Shown: one piece after another, positions 6,429 through 9,786 of the stretch
Layout: each line of letters starts with the position of its first letter
Position numbering within the stretch: position 1 is the first letter of the stretch
Assembly (NCBI GenBank): GCA_012518765.1
Contig: JAAYRN010000182.1
Coordinates: forward strand, 1 to 9,786
DNA: 9,786 bases
From: Bacteroidales bacterium
Lineage (GTDB): Bacteria > Bacteroidota > Bacteroidia > Bacteroidales > WCHB1-69
Reading direction: 5' to 3'
Notes under the pieces: model-generated
Databases searched by the model: none
What the model was told of the DNA's origin: nothing
What the model saw: the letters and a program-made list of their open reading frames with translations, nothing else
Program-made: the position numbers and the translations under genes

Positions 6429-7232
6429 ATGAAAAAATATACACTCGTTTTAATTTGTTTTTTACTTGTACAATATTCATATTCTCAGGTTTTTAAGGGA
6501 GAATTAATTGTAGGTGGAAGTCTTACCCAAGTAGATGGAGATGAGTTGTACGGCTATAGAAAAGTGGGTGCTAATGCGGGCTTGGGCGTATTGTTGCCTT
6601 TTAGTTTTAGAAAAGGAGACGATGAGAAAAATTGGGGTTTAAGTATGGAAATACTTTTTAATCAGAAAGGTTCACGCGAAAAAAATTATACAGGCATTAA
6701 TTTTTGCGATACCTGTCCTCCCGAAATACCATGCGACCCTGATATGAAATATCACTTAAAAATGAGTTATGTGTCCATTCCTTTGGTGTTGAATTATACG
6801 GATAAAAATGGATGGTCTTTGGGATTGGGTGTGGCTTACAATAGATTAGGATGGATAAAAGAAATAGAAAATGGATTGAATAAAGAAAATATACATGCTG
6901 TTTCGACCATTATCAGTCCAAGCAAAAAGAAAATAGAAAAAATGTTAGTCTCTCGAAATGCTTTGTTTGCCAAAGACGAATTGAGTGTGTTGGTGGATGT
7001 GAGAATGCGAATATGGCAGCAGTTGAAATTTAACGTCCGATTTGAGTACAGTATTTTCCCCATAGGTGTGCGAAAATTTTTCTTACATCAGGGTGTGCCT
7101 ATTGATCCTTACATACGTAGACAGTATCATAATTTATTGTCATTTAGATTGATATACATGTTGAATGAGCCTAAGGTTGAAATAGAGAAAAAAGCAAAAA
7201 CAAAACAAGAAGATAAAATTTATTATTATTAA
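6429..7232 (+). CDS. Outer-membrane beta-barrel protein (PorT-like)
   Basis: This 267-residue protein has a clear Sec signal peptide (MKKYTLVLICFLLVQYSYS, cut before Gln20). Alternating hydrophobic/polar strands and Gly-rich turns follow, the pattern of a small barrel of the PorT / outer-membrane beta-barrel family common in Bacteroidota. Strand-like segments include GELIVGGSL, VGANAGLGVLLPF, WGLSMEILF, GWSLGLGVAYN and a final LLSFRLIYML. The tail after residue 245 is Lys/Glu-rich and polar and would lie outside the barrel. Three Cys lie close together (NFCDTCPPEIPC, about residues 94-103) and could form a loop disulfide. The exact role is unknown. It leads an operon with a glycosyltransferase and queA, 5 bases before the next start. 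The 6294-6428 spacer has only a non-ideal -7-like TAATGTTTG and a weak AT-rich inverted repeat at 6389-6409. Confidence 0.8.
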   Translation: MKKYTLVLICFLLVQYSYSQVFKGELIVGGSLTQVDGDELYGYRKVGANAGLGVLLPFSFRKGDDEKNWGLSMEILFNQKGSREKNYTGINFCDTCPPEIPCDPDMKYHLKMSYVSIPLVLNYTDKNGWSLGLGVAYNRLGWIKEIENGLNKENIHAVSTIISPSKKKIEKMLVSRNALFAKDELSVLVDVRMRIWQQLKFNVRFEYSIFPIGVRKFFLHQGVPIDPYIRRQYHNLLSFRLIYMLNEPKVEIEKKAKTKQEDKIYYY

Positions 7233-7237
7233 TAGCC

Positions 7238-8206
7238 TTGAAAATCTTAATTATACGCTTGAGTAGCATAGGCGATATTGTGTTGACAACTCCCGTAGTG
7301 CGTTGTTTGGCTAAGCAGGTGAAAGATGTTGAATTACATTATGTTTGCAAGCCTATGTATGCCGATTTACTCAAAAATAATCCCTATATCGACCATGTAC
7401 ATGTATTTGATAAAAAGGATAAGAAATCTCTAGAAAAACTGATTGACAATCAATTTGATTATATAATCGATTTGCAGCGTAATTTTTATTCCCGAAAAAT
7501 CAGTCGGAAATTGGGAGCTATTCGCACAAGTTTCCCCAAAATAAATCTCAAAAAATGGATATTGGTAAATTTTAAAATTAATTTAATGCCCGATATTCAT
7601 GTGGTTGACAGGTATTTTGAGGCTGTAAAACATCTAAATGTTTCTTCCGATGGAGAGGGTTTGGATTACTTTATAAGCGATGCAGAAAAACAAGAGTTTT
7701 CGACTTTAGGTTTGCCCTCAAACTATGTGGCTGTTGCGTTGGGTAGTAAACACAAGACCAAACAAATACCCCAAGATAAACTGTTGTCTATTTGTAAAGA
7801 AATTCATTTGCCCTTGGTGTTGTTGGGAGACCATAACGATAACACTATTGCCGAGTTTCTACAAGTTAATTTAAAAGAGAAAGTGTATAATTTGTGTGGA
7901 AAATTAAGTTTAACGCTATCGGCGGTATGTGTGCAACAAGCCGAGTGTATATTGACGGGAGATACTGGTTTAATGCACATTGCATCTGCTTTTCAGCAGA
8001 AAATTGTGAGTGTATGGGGAAATACAGTTCCCGCTTTTGGAATGTATCCCTATATGCCCAAACACAGGGATAAATACGTAATCATAGAAAATAAAGAACT
8101 CTACTGTCGTCCATGTAGTAAATTGGGATACAAACAATGTCCTTTGGGTCATTTTAAATGTATGAACGATGTGTCGACAGAAGAGATAGTAAAACACATA
8201 AATTAA
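7238..8206 (+). CDS. GT9 family glycosyltransferase (LPS heptosyltransferase-like)
   Basis: Members of GT9 transfer ADP-activated heptose or similar sugars to the lipid A core at the inner face of the cytoplasmic membrane. The N-terminus has the family signature, LIIRLSSIGDIVLTTPVVR. The C-terminal nucleotide-sugar domain has LTGDTGLMHIASAF at 239-252, with the GDTG.MH acceptor/donor motif. The last 35 residues carry a Cys cluster (YCRPCSKLGYKQCPLGHFKC) seen in many Bacteroidota members. The start is a TTG. It is well supported because the family motif begins at the second codon and the preceding stop is only 5 bases upstream, which points to translational coupling. At 322 residues it is slightly short but complete. 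It lies between an outer-membrane protein gene and queA, consistent with a cell-envelope job; the donor and acceptor sugars cannot be told. Confidence 0.87.
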   Translation: MKILIIRLSSIGDIVLTTPVVRCLAKQVKDVELHYVCKPMYADLLKNNPYIDHVHVFDKKDKKSLEKLIDNQFDYIIDLQRNFYSRKISRKLGAIRTSFPKINLKKWILVNFKINLMPDIHVVDRYFEAVKHLNVSSDGEGLDYFISDAEKQEFSTLGLPSNYVAVALGSKHKTKQIPQDKLLSICKEIHLPLVLLGDHNDNTIAEFLQVNLKEKVYNLCGKLSLTLSAVCVQQAECILTGDTGLMHIASAFQQKIVSVWGNTVPAFGMYPYMPKHRDKYVIIENKELYCRPCSKLGYKQCPLGHFKCMNDVSTEEIVKHIN

Positions 8207-8211
8207 GCAAA

Positions 8212-9453
8212 ATGTTGTCTTTGGAAAAGATTAAAATAGAAGATTTTAATTATCATTTACCCTCCGAAAAAATAGCTTTATTTCCTCATTCTCAGCGAGA
8301 AAATTCCAAACTGTTGATTTTTAAAAATCAACACATTAGCGAAGATAGTTTTATACATATTTCCCATTACCTGCCCAAAGATACTGCCTTGGTGTTTAAC
8401 AATACCAAGGTAATACACGCCCGAATGATGCTCCAAAAACCTACGGGAGCATTTATTGAAATATTTTGCTTAAAACCTGTGGAACCTAATTTGTTACACG
8501 AGAAAACCCTTGCCGCTACAGAAAACTGTGTGTGGGAATGTCTGATTGGCAATAACAAACGTTTTAAAGAGGATTTAATAACGGAACATAGTTTAGGAAA
8601 TGAAAAAATCACTCTGACAACTAAGCGTTTACAAAAAGAAGTAGGGAATACTTATAGAGTTATGTTTTCGTGGACACCTGCCCATTATAGTTTTTCGGAG
8701 GTGTTAGAAGCTGTGGGAAAAGTTCCCTTACCTCCTTATATTAAACGTTCTACCGTTCCCGAGGATGCAGAACGCTACCAAACGGTGTATGCTACCGAAA
8801 AAGGTTCTGTGGCAGCTCCTACGGCGGGATTGCATTTTACAGAGGCTATTTTACAAGACTTAAAACAGAAAAACATTCCCCTTGAATACATTACTTTACA
8901 CGTGGGAGCAGGTACGTTTAAACCTGTTAGTGAAGAGTTTGTACACAAACATACTATGCACGAAGAGGCTTTGTTTTTTACCAAACAAAACATAGAAAAC
9001 TTATTAAACATATTAGACAAACGCATAGTGTGCGTAGGAACTACTACGGTACGCTCCTTGGAAAGTTTGTATTGGATGGGTGTAAAACTTTATCACTACC
9101 AACAAGAGGGTATATGCGTAGATGATGCGTGTTTTCACTTATCGCAGTGGGAGGCTTACCAAACTTGGACTGTAAACGAGCTTCCGCCACGCATTGCCTT
9201 GCAAACATTGTTAGGTTATTTGGAGAAAAATAAGTTGGATTATTTCTACGCTTCTACACAGTTGATGATTGTACCACAGTGTTATAAGCTACGCCTTGTT
9301 AAGGGAATTATTACCAACTTCCACCAACCACAAAGTACTTTGTTGCTATTAATAGCCGCTTTTGTAGGTGACCAATGGAAAGATATTTATACCTACGCCC
9401 TCCAGCATAATTTCCGCTTTTTGAGCTATGGCGATGCGTGTTTGTTTTTGTAA
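8212..9453 (+). CDS. queA: tRNA preQ1(34) S-adenosylmethionine ribosyltransferase-isomerase
   Basis: QueA moves and isomerises the ribosyl group of S-adenosylmethionine onto 7-aminomethyl-7-deazaguanine at tRNA position 34. This gives epoxyqueuosine, the penultimate step of queuosine synthesis. The N-terminus FNYHLPSEKIALFP, the DTALVFNNTKVIHARM block, PTAGLHFTEAIL (from about 203), LHVGAGTFKPV (from about 229), the VGTTTVRSLES stretch and the C-terminal FLSYGDACLFL are all family hallmarks. The chosen ATG at 8212 gives 413 residues. The frame extends upstream to 8158, but that would overlap the glycosyltransferase by 49 bases and add 18 residues unlike the family. It is the last gene of the operon, 5 bases after the preceding stop. 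No other queuosine gene is in the window. Confidence 0.95.
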   Translation: MLSLEKIKIEDFNYHLPSEKIALFPHSQRENSKLLIFKNQHISEDSFIHISHYLPKDTALVFNNTKVIHARMMLQKPTGAFIEIFCLKPVEPNLLHEKTLAATENCVWECLIGNNKRFKEDLITEHSLGNEKITLTTKRLQKEVGNTYRVMFSWTPAHYSFSEVLEAVGKVPLPPYIKRSTVPEDAERYQTVYATEKGSVAAPTAGLHFTEAILQDLKQKNIPLEYITLHVGAGTFKPVSEEFVHKHTMHEEALFFTKQNIENLLNILDKRIVCVGTTTVRSLESLYWMGVKLYHYQQEGICVDDACFHLSQWEAYQTWTVNELPPRIALQTLLGYLEKNKLDYFYASTQLMIVPQCYKLRLVKGIITNFHQPQSTLLLLIAAFVGDQWKDIYTYALQHNFRFLSYGDACLFL

Positions 9454-9465
9454 AAAAGCGGGGTA

Positions 9466-9482
9466 GGAGGAGCTACGCCTCC
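9466..9482 (+). terminator. Weak hairpin after queA
   Basis: GGAGG and CCTCC pair across a 7-base loop, 12 bases past the queA stop. An AT stretch follows, but no proper T-run, so it is a poor intrinsic terminator at best. Confidence 0.3.
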
Positions 9483-9546
9483 ATATATATCTTTGCTTTA
9501 TAGCATTTTTTATTAGATTTTTGTTTTTGTAAGAATTTGACTATAA

Positions 9547-9574
9547 GGGTTCTAAGTTTAAAAATTTAGAACCC
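9547..9574. terminator. Strong 13-bp hairpin between queA and the CRISPR array
   Basis: GGGTTCTAAGTTT and AAATTTAGAACCC fold with one G-T wobble and a 2-base loop. It has no T-run on either side. Its place, 8 bases left of the last CRISPR repeat and downstream of queA, suggests a two-way transcript end for queA mRNA (plus) and pre-crRNA (minus). That role is inferred. Confidence 0.5.
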
Positions 9575-9582
9575 CAAGCCGT

Positions 9583-9786
9583 GTTGTTTATACCCTTCAA
9601 ATGCTTTAGCATTCACGAATACTTTTTAAAGAAAATTATATTCATGAGTAAACTAAGGGCAGTTACAACTAACATAGTGTTATCAAGCTATGTGAGTAAG
9701 TTGTTTTTACCCTTCAAATGCTTTAGCATTCACGAATACCTTTTAAAGAAGATTGTATTCATGAGTAAACTAAGGGCAGTTACAAC
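9583..9786 (-). CRISPR. Type VI-B (Cas13b) CRISPR array end: two 87-bp long direct repeats and one 30-bp spacer
   Basis: Repeats at 9583-9669 and 9700-9786 share 83 of 87 bases; the spacer is 9670-9699 (30 bp). In crRNA sense (minus strand) each begins GTTGTAACTGCCCTTAG and ends TTTGAAGGGTAAAAACAAC. Joined, these make a 36-nt repeat with GTTG/CAAC ends and a CCCTT/AAGGG stem, the layout of Cas13b repeats. A 51-nt insert splits them. Type VI-B arrays are known to use 30-nt spacers with the repeat 3' of the spacer, and some have a long repeat of about 88 nt with an internal intervening sequence. This fits closely. The left copy differs at 9590, 9623, 9634 and 9638, as terminal repeats often do, so the leader should be to the right. 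The array is cut by the window edge and no cas gene is in view. A plain tandem repeat is the less likely alternative. Confidence 0.85.
9719..9769 (-). repeat. 51-bp palindromic intervening sequence inside the long direct repeat (right copy)
   Basis: This block interrupts the 36-nt core repeat and is absent from ordinary Cas13b repeats. Twelve-base arms at 9728-9739 and 9755-9766 pair at all but one position, counting a G-U, across a 15-base loop. A smaller stem AATGC-TTTA-GCATT (9717-9730) overlaps one arm. An AAA triplet (TTT in crRNA sense) is found on both sides, at 9716-9718 and 9767-9769, which looks like a target duplication. The left copy is at 9602-9652 with three base changes. Confidence 0.7.

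Noticed and set aside
8158..8211. N-terminal extension of queA
   Set aside because: Adds 18 residues unlike the family and overlaps the glycosyltransferase; the ATG at 8212 gives the usual N-terminus.
9583..9786. Simple minisatellite or transposon fragment
   Set aside because: The 30-bp spacer, GTTGT/ACAAC ends and Cas13b-like 36-nt core with a complementary stem fit a CRISPR long repeat better; no transposase or terminal repeats are seen.
9583..9786. Type II-C (Cas9) array, which also has GTTGT-type repeats in Bacteroidota
   Set aside because: II-C repeats are 36-48 nt and do not carry the AACTGCCCTT ... AAGGGTAAAAACAAC halves; the crRNA-sense halves match the type VI-B pattern instead.

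Overview
The window looks like a piece of an AT-rich Bacteroidota chromosome. The evidence is convergent. Several genes have the -7 box TAnnTTTG typical of that phylum, and there are no strong Shine-Dalgarno sites. It carries a PorT-like outer-membrane barrel gene and intergenic palindromes with the core TTCGACTnCGCTCAA. The right edge carries a CRISPR repeat of the kind used by Cas13b (type VI-B), a system found almost only in Bacteroidota.

Layout, left to right. (1) 196-1612, minus strand: a two-gene restriction-modification unit, a beta-class DNA methyltransferase followed after 1 base by an HNH endonuclease. (2) 1720-1850: three REP-like palindromes; a fourth copy lies at 147-170. (3) 1853-5197, minus strand: gatE then gatD, the two subunits of the Glu-tRNA(Gln) amidotransferase normally regarded as archaeal. 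A good Bacteroidota promoter lies upstream of gatE. (4) 5427-5798, plus: a small four-helix DUF486 membrane protein, convergent with (5) cytidine deaminase at 5817-6293, minus. (6) 6429-9453, plus: a tight three-gene operon (outer-membrane beta-barrel, GT9 glycosyltransferase, queA) with 5-base gaps. (7) 9454-9582: hairpins without a gene. (8) 9583-9786: two copies of an 87-bp repeat around one 30-bp spacer, running to the window edge.

The last region is the most exciting part. Each 87-bp repeat starts GTTGT and ends ACAAC. It reads as an ordinary 36-nt Cas13b-type repeat split by a 51-nt insert that is itself an imperfect palindrome. This matches the long direct repeat (about 88 nt, with 30-nt spacers) described for some type VI-B arrays. 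The repeat sense lies on the minus strand and the left repeat carries the changes, so this is probably the trailer end. The rest of the array and any cas13b/csx gene would lie right of 9786. No cas gene is visible here. The second notable point is GatDE in an otherwise bacterial context, which suggests transfer from archaea or an under-appreciated bacterial branch of the family.
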